Positions 29,765-37,821 of a stretch of 38,985 nucleotides of DNA are shown piece after piece. The stretch is taken from assembly GCA_903915565.1 (NCBI GenBank), contig CAIWTG010000147.1, positions 1 to 38,985 on the forward strand. Direction: 5' to 3'. A program made the position numbers and the translations under genes. The stretch is from an uncultured Chloroflexota bacterium. Its GTDB lineage: Bacteria > Chloroflexota > Dehalococcoidia > Dehalococcoidales > RBG-16-60-22. Each line of letters opens with the position of its first letter. Positions within the stretch are counted from its first letter, which is position 1. Under the pieces are notes generated by a model that was not told where the DNA came from, did no database searches, and saw only the letters and a program-made list of their open reading frames with translations.

Positions 29765-29986
29765 TTAGTACTCAATCACGGCGATTTTCTCGCCGGGCTT
29801 AACGACCTGGTCGGGCTTTACCGTCACCTCCACCACTTTGCCGCCTACCGCCGCCAGAATCGGGTTTTCCATTTTCATTGATTCCAAAACGCAGATAACG
29901 TCGCCTTCTTTAACGGCGTCGCCAACTTTAACTTCGACACTAAGGATTTTACCGGTGATAGGAACTTCTACCGTTTCCCTGGCCAA
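29765..29986 (-). CDS. Biotin/lipoyl-attachment domain protein (BCCP-like)
   Basis: This 73-residue protein is a bare biotinyl domain. The attachment motif ESMKMEN is at about residues 35-41, with the usual ITGKILSVEVKVGDAVKEGD and VVKPGEKIAVIE flanks. It starts with TTG, 8 nt after AAGGAG. It lacks the N-terminal extension of AccB and resembles the gamma subunits of sodium-pump or pyruvate/methylmalonyl-CoA carboxylases. No carboxylase or decarboxylase partner gene is present in the window, so its complex must be encoded elsewhere. Hairpins lie on both sides, suggesting a separate transcript. Confidence 0.9.
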   Translation of the reverse strand: MARETVEVPITGKILSVEVKVGDAVKEGDVICVLESMKMENPILAAVGGKVVEVTVKPDQVVKPGEKIAVIEY

Positions 29987-30016
29987 ATTTCAAGCTCCTT
30001 TCCATATAAACACTAA

Positions 30017-30040
30017 GGCGGTGGGTTTAACTCCACCGCC
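30017..30040 (-). terminator. Weak terminator or processing hairpin after clpC
   Basis: GGCGGTGG (30017-30024) pairs with CCACCGCC (30033-30040). On the minus strand TTAGTGTTTAT follows, which is only partly T-rich, so some read-through into the biotinyl gene is likely. Confidence 0.55.
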
Positions 30041-30077
30041 CTATTATACTAAAGTCGGTTTGGGATGTCACTTTTTG

Positions 30078-32873
30078 TTATTTTGCTTTAGCGGCAACCG
30101 CTAACGGCGGGAGGGAGAACTCATCTTTGGACTCGATGGTGATTTCCTCGTCCTCCACATCCACCATCACCTCGGAGACATAGGCGTTCTCGGTCACGGT
30201 GACATCTTCAGCATATTTGGCTTTCTTGTCGGTTTTGCTTCTCGCCTTTTCTTCTAAAGCTTCCTTAACGATTTTTTCTACTTCGTACTTAATGCTCTCG
30301 GTGGCGTAGATGGTAATGTTATCGCCCTTCTTTTCGATATTTATAATTTCCGGGACGACGCGGAACTTATCGGTGGTCTTTTCCGCGGCGCGCTTTTCCG
30401 GTATTTCGTTAATCGCCTTGATAATATCGTCCACCACTGCCGAACGCTTAACGGTCGCCTTGACTTCATAAATTCTATCGAAGGTTTTAAAGCCGCCCCG
30501 TAACAACGCGTCGGAGAGTTTATCTTCCACAAGATTCTGGATGACGCGGCGCAGCTCACGCGCCCCGTATTCCTCTTTATAGCCTTCCTTGCCGAGGAGG
30601 TCCTTGGCGGCGTCGGTAATCTGAAGCTTGATTTCTTTTTCGGCAAGCTGCTTGCTCACATTCGTCATCATCATGTCGACTATCGTCCGTATTTGCTCCT
30701 CGGTGAGAGAGTGGAAGACGATGGTATCGTCGATGCGGTTCAGGAATTCGGGGCGGAAACAGCTCTCCTTCGGGTCCTTCAATTTTTTAAGGAGGTCATC
30801 TTTCATTTTGTTGTAGTTCTGCTCCCGCGTTTTTGCCTCGTTAGTGCGCTGTGCGAAGCCAAGCGAGCCCCGCTTAATTTCTACCGCGCCGAAGTTGCTG
30901 GTCATGATGATAATGCTGTTGCGGAAATCCACCCTCCGCCCCTTGGCGTCGGTGAGGTGCCCGTCATCGAAAATCTGGAGCAGCAGGTTAAAAACATCCG
31001 GGTGGGCTTTTTCAATTTCGTCTAATAAAATGCAGCTGTAAGATTTTCGCCGCACCGCTTCGGTCAGCTGGCCGCCTTCTTCATAGCCGATATAGCCGGG
31101 CGGCGCCCCAACCAGACGCGATACCGCGAATTTTTCCATGAACTCGGACATATCGATGCGGATGAGCGCATCTTCGCTGCCGAACATGTATTCGGCGAGG
31201 GTCTTGGCCATCTCGGTCTTACCAACGCCCGTAGGACCTAGGAAAAGGAAAACGCCCATGGGACGTTTCATGTCTTTAATGCCGGAGCGGGCGCGCCGCA
31301 CGGCTTTAGAAATAGCTTTAACGGCTTCTTCCTGTCCGGCGATGCGTTTGTGCAGGGATTCTTCCATATTCAGGAGGCGGCTCGCTTCATCGTCGGCCAA
31401 TTGGACCATGGGTACGCCGGTCCACATGCTGACAACCTCGGCAATGTCCTCTTTCCTGACCACCACATCTTCCTGCCCCTGCTCCTGCCGCCATTCGGCT
31501 TCCAGTTTTTTAATTTCTTCATCGTTTTGTAATTCGCGTTCCCGCAACTCGGCGGCATTGTCATACTGCTGGGTGGCGAGGGCGTTATCTTTATCCTTGC
31601 GGATGAGGTCTTGCGCTTCTTTAGCCTGCTTTAATGAAGCGGGCATGGTGCTGTGGTGGATACGCACCCTGGAAGAAGCCTCGTCAATCAAGTCGATGGC
31701 TTTATCCGGCATAAAGCGGTCGGGAATATAGCGTGCCGCCATGCTGGCTGCCGCGGCCAGAGCTTCTTCGGTTATCTTGAGGTGATGGTGCGCTTCGTAG
31801 CGCTCTTTAATGCCGCGTAAAATTCGTAATGTCTCGTCAACGGAGGGTTCTTCCACCAGCACGGGCTGGAAGCGCCGCTCCAGGCCGGCGTCTCGCTCCA
31901 CATACTTACGATAGTCATCCAGCGTGGTGGCACCAATGCACTGTAGTTCGCCTCTGGCTAAGGATGGTTTTAAAATATTGGCGGCGTCAACCGCGCCTTC
32001 GGCGGCGCCGGCGCCAACCATGGTATGAAATTCGTCGATAAAGATAATGCAGTTGCCTGCGGTTTTTATTTCGTCAATAATTTTCTTGAGCCGCTCTTCA
32101 AACTCGCCGCGGTATTTGGTGCCCGCTACCAGCGACCCCATATCCAGAGATATGAGCCTTTTATCTATCAGCGTCTCGGGCACAGTGCCGGCGATGATTT
32201 GCTGCGCCAGCCCTTCAACGATGGCGGTCTTGCCCACTCCCGGTTCGCCGATGAGGGCGGGGTTGTTCTTGGTGCGGCGACTTAAAATCTGGATAACCCG
32301 TTCCATCTCCTTATGCCGTCCGATAATCGGGTCGAGCTTCTTTTTGCGGGCGGCTTCGGTGAGGTCGGTGCCCAGCTGGTCTAAGGCTGGGGTTTTACTG
32401 GAGGTGCGGGTGAGTCTGGCTTTAGGTACGCCCTGCGTGAGAATGTGGGTAACCTCGGCGCGGGCGCGCTCCAGTGTGATGCCAAAGCTGTCTAGGACGC
32501 TGCAGGCCACACCTTCGCCTTCGCGGAGGAGTCCGAGCAGCAAGTGTTCGGTGCCGATATAGTTATGCCCCATCTGGCGGGCTTCATCAATGGCTAGTTC
32601 GATGACTTTTTTAGCGCGCGGCGTCAGGCCGGTCTCGGTGGAGCCGGGTTTTTCGCCCCGCCCAATGATAAATTCAACTGCCGAGCGTACTTTGCCTAAA
32701 CCGATGCCCAAGTTAGTGAGCACTTTGGCGGCAACACCCTCTTCTTCACGCGCCAGCCCGAGTAAAATATGCTCGGTGCCGATATAGCTGTGATTAAGAT
32801 TGCGCGCCTCTTCCTGGGCAATAGTGAGGACTCGGCGGGCTCTTTCGGAAAATTTCTCAAATCTGCTGGCCAT
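30078..32873 (-). CDS. clpC: ATP-dependent Clp protease ATP-binding subunit ClpC, with long C-terminal extension
   Basis: This 931-residue Hsp100 unfoldase has two N-terminal Clp_N repeats (both with YIGTEHxLLGL), a first AAA+ domain (GEPGVGKTA), a middle region with a UVR-like NAAELRERELQNDEEI, and a second AAA+ domain (GPTGVGKTE, LLDEIEKAHPDVFNLLLQIFDDG). It would unfold proteins for ClpP or act as a chaperone. After the usual end (YGARELRR...LLRGG) there are about 137 residues where ClpC typically has some 30. The extra part has a beta/alpha-like IEKKGDNITIYATESIKYEVEKIVKEAL followed by an acidic stretch. AGGAAG precedes the start, and the gene has its own promoter. Confidence 0.97.
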   Translation of the reverse strand: MASRFEKFSERARRVLTIAQEEARNLNHSYIGTEHILLGLAREEEGVAAKVLTNLGIGLGKVRSAVEFIIGRGEKPGSTETGLTPRAKKVIELAIDEARQMGHNYIGTEHLLLGLLREGEGVACSVLDSFGITLERARAEVTHILTQGVPKARLTRTSSKTPALDQLGTDLTEAARKKKLDPIIGRHKEMERVIQILSRRTKNNPALIGEPGVGKTAIVEGLAQQIIAGTVPETLIDKRLISLDMGSLVAGTKYRGEFEERLKKIIDEIKTAGNCIIFIDEFHTMVGAGAAEGAVDAANILKPSLARGELQCIGATTLDDYRKYVERDAGLERRFQPVLVEEPSVDETLRILRGIKERYEAHHHLKITEEALAAAASMAARYIPDRFMPDKAIDLIDEASSRVRIHHSTMPASLKQAKEAQDLIRKDKDNALATQQYDNAAELRERELQNDEEIKKLEAEWRQEQGQEDVVVRKEDIAEVVSMWTGVPMVQLADDEASRLLNMEESLHKRIAGQEEAVKAISKAVRRARSGIKDMKRPMGVFLFLGPTGVGKTEMAKTLAEYMFGSEDALIRIDMSEFMEKFAVSRLVGAPPGYIGYEEGGQLTEAVRRKSYSCILLDEIEKAHPDVFNLLLQIFDDGHLTDAKGRRVDFRNSIIIMTSNFGAVEIKRGSLGFAQRTNEAKTREQNYNKMKDDLLKKLKDPKESCFRPEFLNRIDDTIVFHSLTEEQIRTIVDMMMTNVSKQLAEKEIKLQITDAAKDLLGKEGYKEEYGARELRRVIQNLVEDKLSDALLRGGFKTFDRIYEVKATVKRSAVVDDIIKAINEIPEKRAAEKTTDKFRVVPEIINIEKKGDNITIYATESIKYEVEKIVKEALEEKARSKTDKKAKYAEDVTVTENAYVSEVMVDVEDEEITIESKDEFSLPPLAVAAKAK

Positions 32874-32924
32874 ATTTCTTCCTGGGTGCTGATTTTGGCT
32901 GTGAATAGCCTGTTCTAATTTAAT

Positions 32925-32933
32925 CTTATACCA
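32925..32933 (-). promoter_or_regulatory. Extended -10 promoter of clpC
   Basis: On the minus strand TGGTATAAG (32933-32925) lies about 52 bp before the ATG. The -35 is poor (TTGCTT with a 15-bp spacer). No CIRCE or CtsR-like operator is seen. Confidence 0.5.
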
Positions 32934-33026
32934 TCAAATGGGGTAAAGCAAGGGGGTTAGCACCAGCATGAGGAGGCGATAGCTATGTAGCAGAAAGACT
33001 ATTATTGAAGCTAGAAAATAGAAAAG

Positions 33027-33149
33027 TCCCCTGGCAGTGGCATATTTTCCACAAAGGGTTGTCCCCTCAGTATCGTCTGCGCTGAGGCGTTTCACTTCCG
33101 TGTTCGGGATGGGAACGGGTGGGACCACCTCGCTCTAACCACCAAGAGA
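33027..33149 (-). rRNA. rrf: 5S ribosomal RNA
   Basis: The minus strand carries the conserved 5S core CCCGTTCCCATCCCGAACACGGAAGT together with GGTGGT near the 5' end. The ends were set by pairing TCTCTTGG (5') with CCAGGGGA (3') as helix I, allowing G-U pairs, which gives 123 nt, a normal size. No 16S or 23S gene lies within the window on either side, so this gene is transcribed on its own. Confidence 0.93.
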
Positions 33150-33203
33150 CTCGTTCTCTAGTGTTGATTCAGTTTTTAAAGGCACTTTCAAGCTACAGAG
33201 TAT

Positions 33204-33232
33204 ATTGTAGCATATATTAAGGCTGATGGGAA
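33204..33232 (-). promoter_or_regulatory. 5S rRNA promoter
   Basis: On the minus strand TTCCCA (33232-33227) and TACAAT (33209-33204) are 17 bp apart, and TGC precedes the -10. The leader before the mature 5S would be about 50 nt. Confidence 0.6.
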
Positions 33233-33279
33233 GGGGGTATAAATATTTTCTAAAAGTGGAATAATATCAGCAGAAATTC

Positions 33280-33308
33280 TTGACAAGCCTGCGCACAAGT
33301 GATAGTTT
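33280..33308 (+). promoter_or_regulatory. remA-gmk promoter
   Basis: TTGACA (33280-33285) and TAGTTT (33303-33308) are exactly 17 bp apart, with TGA before the -10. The leader to the remA start is about 85 nt. Confidence 0.7.
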
Positions 33309-33375
33309 ATTGAAGGGCTTTTCCCGGCGAATTTTTATTGGTATATTTCAGCGCGTTTTTCCCAGCAGCCAGCCC
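33307..33375 (-). pseudogene. Remnant of a FAD flavoprotein C-terminus
   Basis: Read on the minus strand, this stretch encodes GLAAGKNALKYTNK... ending at a stop at 33307. The flavoprotein at 12236-13684 ends GRIAGKNALKYVGK. The eight codons for AGKNALKY (33343-33366) agree at 20 of 24 bases with that gene, and all four differences are synonymous. The similarity stops abruptly upstream, where remA begins. It looks like the tail of a lost FAD_binding_2 gene. The alternative is chance, which is unlikely for this pattern. Confidence 0.65.
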
Positions 33376-33397
33376 CAGGAAACTACGAGGTGACTTT

Positions 33398-33691
33398 ATG
33401 AGTATCGAATTAGTGCATATTGGATTTGGCAACATCCTGGCCATGAGCAGAACCATCGCCATAGCCTCCCCGAATTCCGCCCCCACCAAACGCATTATTC
33501 ACGACGGCCGCAGCAACGGTAAAGTAATTGATATGACCAGCGGCCGCAGAACCAAAGCCGTCATCTTTACCGACAGCGGCCATATCGTGCTGGCGGCGCT
33601 CGCCCCGGAAACCATTATGAGCCGCTTCGCCTCCATTCGTGCGGGAAAACTAGATTCGCTGGAAGGCAGTGAAGATATTGATGAAGGGTAA
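33398..33691 (+). CDS. remA: RemA/DUF370 family DNA-binding regulator
   Basis: I chose the ATG at 33398 after GAGGTGA; an in-frame upstream start at 33338 lies within the flavoprotein remnant and adds nothing conserved. The 97-residue product (MSIELVHIGFGN..., RIIHDGRSNGKVIDMTSGRRTKAVIFTDSGHIVLAAL) is typical RemA. In Bacillus RemA is a DNA-binding oligomer that activates matrix genes; in other phyla it often precedes gmk, as here, and its role is not known. It overlaps gmk by 11 bp. Confidence 0.94.
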   Translation: MSIELVHIGFGNILAMSRTIAIASPNSAPTKRIIHDGRSNGKVIDMTSGRRTKAVIFTDSGHIVLAALAPETIMSRFASIRAGKLDSLEGSEDIDEG

Positions 33692-34307
33692 AAATAACTC
33701 TTCCCTCCTACCTCCCATTAAGCCCCTCCTCATCGTCCTTTCCGGCCTTAGCGGCGTCGGTAAGGACACCGTACTGGCTGGATTAAGAAAAGCAGGATTT
33801 CCCGCTTACATCAGTGTTTCCGCCACCACCCGCCCTCGCCGCCCCGGTGAAAAAGACGGCGCCGATTATTATTTTGTTTCCCCCGAGAAATTCAAGACGA
33901 TGGTTAATGGCGAGGAGTTGTTGGAGTGGGCGACAGTTTACGGCCACCGCTACGGCATCCCCAAAGAGCCGGTCCGGCAGGCGCTCAAGAACGGGAAAGA
34001 CGTCATCGTCAAAATTGACGTGCAGGGTGCCGCGACTATCAAGAAAAAGGTGCCGCAGGCAGTGCTGATATTTTTAATGACATTGACTATGGCGGAACTG
34101 GAAGACAGGTTGAAGAAACGCCGCACCGAAACGGCAGCAGAACTGGAACTCCGCCTGAAGACGGCGGTAAAAGAACTGGACAGAATCCCCATGTTCGACT
34201 ACGTCGTCGTCAACCGTGAGGGGAAAGTAAATCAAGCTATTGCGGACATCAATGCGATTATTACCGCGGAAAAATGCCGCGCCAACCAGCGCGAGTGCGT
34301 TGTCTGA
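33681..34307 (+). CDS. gmk: Guanylate kinase
   Basis: The enzyme phosphorylates GMP/dGMP to the diphosphates. The P-loop reads LSGLSGVGKDT (usually GPSGVGKxT, so Pro is replaced by Leu). ATTRPRRPGEKDGADYYFVS is the GMP-binding region and KIDVQGAATIKKKVPQ the Walker B block. The start is not certain: an ATG at 33681 (used here, 208 residues) or a GTG at 33669. Neither has a strong ribosome site, as expected for translation coupled to remA. The usual follower rpoZ is absent; the stop is 8 bp from a convergent gene. Confidence 0.96.
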   Translation: MKGKNNSSLLPPIKPLLIVLSGLSGVGKDTVLAGLRKAGFPAYISVSATTRPRRPGEKDGADYYFVSPEKFKTMVNGEELLEWATVYGHRYGIPKEPVRQALKNGKDVIVKIDVQGAATIKKKVPQAVLIFLMTLTMAELEDRLKKRRTETAAELELRLKTAVKELDRIPMFDYVVVNREGKVNQAIADINAIITAEKCRANQRECVV

Positions 34308-34315
34308 ATTTAAAC

Positions 34316-34945
34316 TTAAGCGTTCTTTAAAGCAACCCCTTCGATAACGTCGGCGACATCTTCACAGCGGTCGGTAGCGGTTTCCATATGCTCGTAAATT
34401 TCCCGCCACTTGATTATCTCCGGTATGTCTTTGGCATTATCGAACAGCTCGCCGATAGCCGCCCGGTAAATGCGGTCCGCGGCGTTTTCCAGCCGGTTAA
34501 TTTCCACACATCTCTCCAGCATCTGCTTAAACTCGCCCTTGCGCCTTAGGCTGGACACGGCTTTTTCCACTTCTATAGTTGCCAGCACGATAACACCCGC
34601 CAGCTCTTTGGCTCTATCATTGGGTTTGGATACTTTGTAGATGAACATGGCGTCGGCGGCGGAGTGAATAAAATCGAGCACATCGTCCATCGTGTGCGCC
34701 AGCATGGCTATATCTTCGCGGTCAAAGGGGGTGACGAAGGTGCGGTGCAGCAGCGAAATAATCTGGTGGGTCAGCGAATCGCCGTCATGTTCCAGTTCGG
34801 TTATCTCCGCCACGCGGCTGTCAATGAACTGCCAGGTATCCAGCATTTCTTTGAAAAGCTTGGCGGCCTTAACGATGTTTTTCGTGCTCTCATCAAACAG
34901 GTCGAAGAATTTCTGCTCTCTGGGCATAAAGGGAAATCTAGGCAT
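34316..34945 (-). CDS. DUF47 (PhoU-like) family protein
   Basis: I chose the ATG at 34945 because GAGGAGG precedes it and the promoter at 34981-35010 fits. The 209-residue, wholly helical product contains ELEHDGDSLTHQIISLLHRTFVTPFDREDIAMLAHTMDDVLDFI, the DUF47 signature with its paired metal-binding acidic motifs, and RLENAADRIY in the second repeat. DUF47 proteins usually regulate a PIT-type phosphate or metal transporter encoded next door. No such transporter is in the window, so this copy stands alone or works with a distant partner. Confidence 0.93.
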   Translation of the reverse strand: MPRFPFMPREQKFFDLFDESTKNIVKAAKLFKEMLDTWQFIDSRVAEITELEHDGDSLTHQIISLLHRTFVTPFDREDIAMLAHTMDDVLDFIHSAADAMFIYKVSKPNDRAKELAGVIVLATIEVEKAVSSLRRKGEFKQMLERCVEINRLENAADRIYRAAIGELFDNAKDIPEIIKWREIYEHMETATDRCEDVADVIEGVALKNA

Positions 34946-34980
34946 AGCTCCTCCTCGCAAGGTGGGGATTGACCAGAATG

Positions 34981-35010
34981 AGTTTAGTGGAGAGAGCTAT
35001 TGGTTGTCAA
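34981..35010 (-). promoter_or_regulatory. Promoter of the DUF47 gene
   Basis: On the minus strand TTGACA (35010-35005) and TAAACT (34986-34981) are 18 bp apart, with a leader of about 30 nt. Confidence 0.7.
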
Positions 35011-35020
35011 GGAAAAACTA

Positions 35021-36406
35021 TTATACCGCCCCCGCTTGCCCTGGGCCTGTAGGTGGGTTTCCTGCTTCCCCCATCTTCCGCTTCTTGGCCTCAAGGTCAG
35101 CCATCCGCTCCTGCACGGTTTTTTCAAAGCCCAGTGAGCCCGGCGTGTAAAACCACTTCCCCGTCATCTTGTCCGGCAAGTGCTGCTGGTCAACGACGTG
35201 GTCGGGAAAATCGTGGGCATATTTATAGTCCTTGCCGTAGCCCATATCCTTCATCAGGGGGGTGGGGGCGTTGCGGATATTCAGCGGCACATTTTCACTG
35301 GCGCCTTTTTTAATCGCATCCTGTACTGCGGAGTAAGCCGCGTAGAGTGAATTGCTTTTGGGGGCGGTAGCCAGGTAGACAGCGGCCTCGGTTAATGCCA
35401 GGTTGCCCTCCGGCAGGCCGATAAAGTGCACCGCCTGCTGCGCCGCCATCGCTACTACCAGCGCCTGCGGGTCCGCCATGCCGACGTCCTCTGAAGCGAA
35501 GCGCACCATGCGCCGGGCGATATAGAGCGGGTCTTCCCCCGCTTCCAGCATCATCGCCAGCCAGTAGATAGAGGCGTCAACATCGGAATCACGCAGGGAT
35601 TTATGCAGGGCGGAGATGAGGTTATAATGCTGGTCGCCGGCGCGGTCGTACTGCACGGCCCTTTTTTGGAAAGCGTCCTCGATGGTTTCCAGTCTGATAA
35701 TGCGTTTGCCCTGGTCATCAGCGGGGGTGCTTAAGGCGGCAATCTCTAAAGTGTTAAGCGCCATACGGGCGTCGCTGTTGGACATTTTAATGAGGTGTTC
35801 CATAGCTTCGTCCGATAGTTCAACATTCAGCTCGCCGAGGCCCAGCAGTTTATCCATGGCCGCGCGGGAAATCAGGATGTCCAGCTCTTTTTCATTCAGA
35901 GGCTTGAGCGGCAGGACGCGCGTCCTGGAAAGCAGCGGTGACGTTACCTCAAACGAGGGGTTTTCCGTCGTTGCGCCGATGAGGATGACGGTGCCGTCTT
36001 CCACGTAGGGCAGTACGGCGTCTTGTTGGTTTTTACTAAAGCGGTGGATTTCATCAATAAAGAGGATGGTGCGCTGGTGGTTGGCCTGGCGGCGCTCTTT
36101 GGCCTCTGCCACGATTTTCCGCAGGTCGGCTACACTAGCGCTGACGGCGCTGACCGGCGAAAAGTGCGCCCCCGTGCTGTTGGCAATGATATTGGCCAGG
36201 GTGGTCTTGCCGGAGCCCGGGGGTCCCCAGAATATCATGGAGGGGATGCGGTCGGTCTCTATAGCGCGCCTTAACACCCGCCCCTTGGCAAGGATATGCT
36301 CCTGCCCCACAAACCCTTCCAGATTTTTGGGCCGCATGCGCGTAGCCAGCGGCGCGTTGCGTAACTGTTCTTGTTCGGCCTGTTTATTGAACATATCATC
36401 GATCAT
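35021..36406 (-). CDS. rarA: Replication-associated recombination protein A (RarA/MgsA)
   Basis: This 461-residue AAA+ ATPase has MRPKNLEGFVGQEHI near the N-terminus, Walker A GPPGSGKTT, Walker B ILFIDEIHRFSKNQQDA, sensor 1 LIGATTENPSFE and the C-terminal MgsA domain (SLRDSDVDASIYWLAMMLEAGEDPLYIARR, APKSNSLYAAYSAVQ). RarA acts at stalled replication forks. The C-terminus ends in a short Pro/Gly-rich tail. The ribosome site is weak. Length and domain order are normal for the family. Confidence 0.97.
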   Translation of the reverse strand: MIDDMFNKQAEQEQLRNAPLATRMRPKNLEGFVGQEHILAKGRVLRRAIETDRIPSMIFWGPPGSGKTTLANIIANSTGAHFSPVSAVSASVADLRKIVAEAKERRQANHQRTILFIDEIHRFSKNQQDAVLPYVEDGTVILIGATTENPSFEVTSPLLSRTRVLPLKPLNEKELDILISRAAMDKLLGLGELNVELSDEAMEHLIKMSNSDARMALNTLEIAALSTPADDQGKRIIRLETIEDAFQKRAVQYDRAGDQHYNLISALHKSLRDSDVDASIYWLAMMLEAGEDPLYIARRMVRFASEDVGMADPQALVVAMAAQQAVHFIGLPEGNLALTEAAVYLATAPKSNSLYAAYSAVQDAIKKGASENVPLNIRNAPTPLMKDMGYGKDYKYAHDFPDHVVDQQHLPDKMTGKWFYTPGSLGFEKTVQERMADLEAKKRKMGEAGNPPTGPGQAGAV

Positions 36407-36498
36407 AGTTTGCCTTCTAACGAGTGGTGCTTATAATGTACTCCAAACGAGAGTTTTTATCTACTCCTGCTCTTTTTGGGTGTGGAGTTTTGTGTTAC

Positions 36499-37005
36499 TT
36501 ATTTATACCTCTTTACTTCAAACCTATAAAGCTTAACCGGCTCATCGGGGGCGATGCCGCCTTTTTGACGGCAGATTTCTATCTGGTAGACCGCCGTATC
36601 AACGCCCTCCAAATCGGGCAGCAATAGTCCCCGCCGCCACCCCGACTGCACGATAACGCCGTACTTTTTAGGGTCGAGCTGGCTGGCATCTGCCACCAGC
36701 TCTGGCTCGGTCAGCACATCAACGCTGTAATCAAGGTCTTTCAGCTCCCCTTCTTCAACGGGGTCAAACCGCGGGTCGCGGGTGGCGGAGCTAATGGCGT
36801 TGGCGATGACTTCCTGCGCCACGCTGTCCTGCTGCGGCTCAAAAGTGCCGATGCAGCCGCGCAAATCGCCCTTTTTATGAAGGGAGACAAAAACGCCGGC
36901 CTGGCCCTTCATTTCCGGGGTCAGGGTTTTAGGTGGGGAAATTCTTTGGCCCGTCCGCACATAAGTTTCTACGGTCTTTTTGGCTAAAGTAATAATGGGA
37001 TGCAT
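36499..37005 (-). CDS. amrA: AmmeMemoRadiSam system protein A (AMMECR1 domain)
   Basis: This 168-residue protein has the AMMECR1 signature LRGCIGTF at about residues 53-60 and the surrounding AGVFVSLHKKG and ISSATRDPRF...LKDLDYSVDVLTEPE. AMMECR1 proteins are found in all domains of life and their biochemical role is unknown. It is the last of a three-gene operon with Memo-like and radical-SAM genes; its start directly abuts the stop of the Memo-like gene (TAG-ATG). Confidence 0.95.
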   Translation of the reverse strand: MHPIITLAKKTVETYVRTGQRISPPKTLTPEMKGQAGVFVSLHKKGDLRGCIGTFEPQQDSVAQEVIANAISSATRDPRFDPVEEGELKDLDYSVDVLTEPELVADASQLDPKKYGVIVQSGWRRGLLLPDLEGVDTAVYQIEICRQKGGIAPDEPVKLYRFEVKRYK

Positions 37006-37821
37006 CTACGCCCCTCCCTTTTTAAAGATTACACCGGCATAGCCCACCACCGAGGAATAATCGCCGGAGGAATCGCCGCTGTTTTGATACTTCACGAGCT
37101 CCGCCTTTTTTGCCCCCAGCTCTTTAGCGGCGGTGATAAGGGTAACGACCGGGCCGTGGGCGCACATAGTGATGTGGAAGTGCTGATAGCGTCTGGTTAA
37201 TTCGTCAGCATCGAGCTCAAGCATCGCCTCGACAGCTTTCATGTCTTTTTCCCGCGCTGCTTCGGCGGGTTCATAATGGGTCATATCGCCGCTGGCCAGG
37301 ATAACCGCCTCCCGCTTTAGCTTGTTCAACGATTGGGCGATGGCGTGTCCGATTTCCTGATAGGCTTCGATGGAATCGCCGCCGAGAATGATGGGGATTA
37401 TCTTTACATCCGGCTTGATGTATTGCAGGAAAGGTATTTGCACCTCGACGGCGTGTTCGTCCCGGTGCGCCAGGAAGTCGGCCTCGGCATATTTAGATAA
37501 CTCGATAATTTTTCCCGCCAACTCCTTATCCACTTCTACATTACCTAAAGGCGTCCGCCACGTTCCCTCCGGCATCACGCTGAAGGGCTTGCCCATGCCG
37601 GAATGAGACGGCCCGATGATGATAAAGGTGTCTTTAAATTTGACGCGCGATATCGCCGCCCCGGCGACGGCGCCGGAGTAGATATAACCGGCATGCGGCA
37701 TCAGCACGCCGACCGCGTCTTCCTTTTTGGCGTTTTTATCAATAAAATCACCGAGCATCGCTTTAAGCTCGGCAGGCTCGGCGGGATAGAAATAACCGGC
37801 GACGGTTGGATTTCTTATCAT
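37006..37821 (-). CDS. amrB: AmmeMemoRadiSam system protein B (Memo-like)
   Basis: This 271-residue MEMO-family protein has PHAGYIYSGAVAG, IIIGPSHSGMG, HRDEHAVEVQIPFLQY and ASGDMTHYEP, which hold the His and Asp residues that make the putative metal site of the family. The fold is related to class III extradiol dioxygenases. Its bacterial role is not established. The gene overlaps the radical-SAM gene by 4 bp (ATGA) and abuts the AMMECR1 gene, so the three proteins are translated together. Confidence 0.95.
   Translation of the reverse strand: MIRNPTVAGYFYPAEPAELKAMLGDFIDKNAKKEDAVGVLMPHAGYIYSGAVAGAAISRVKFKDTFIIIGPSHSGMGKPFSVMPEGTWRTPLGNVEVDKELAGKIIELSKYAEADFLAHRDEHAVEVQIPFLQYIKPDVKIIPIILGGDSIEAYQEIGHAIAQSLNKLKREAVILASGDMTHYEPAEAAREKDMKAVEAMLELDADELTRRYQHFHITMCAHGPVVTLITAAKELGAKKAELVKYQNSGDSSGDYSSVVGYAGVIFKKGGA

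Noticed and set aside
36407..36498. Possible terminator and rarA promoter in the rarA-amrA gap
   Set aside because: Only an isolated TATAAG is seen on the minus strand and no stable stem with a T-tract.
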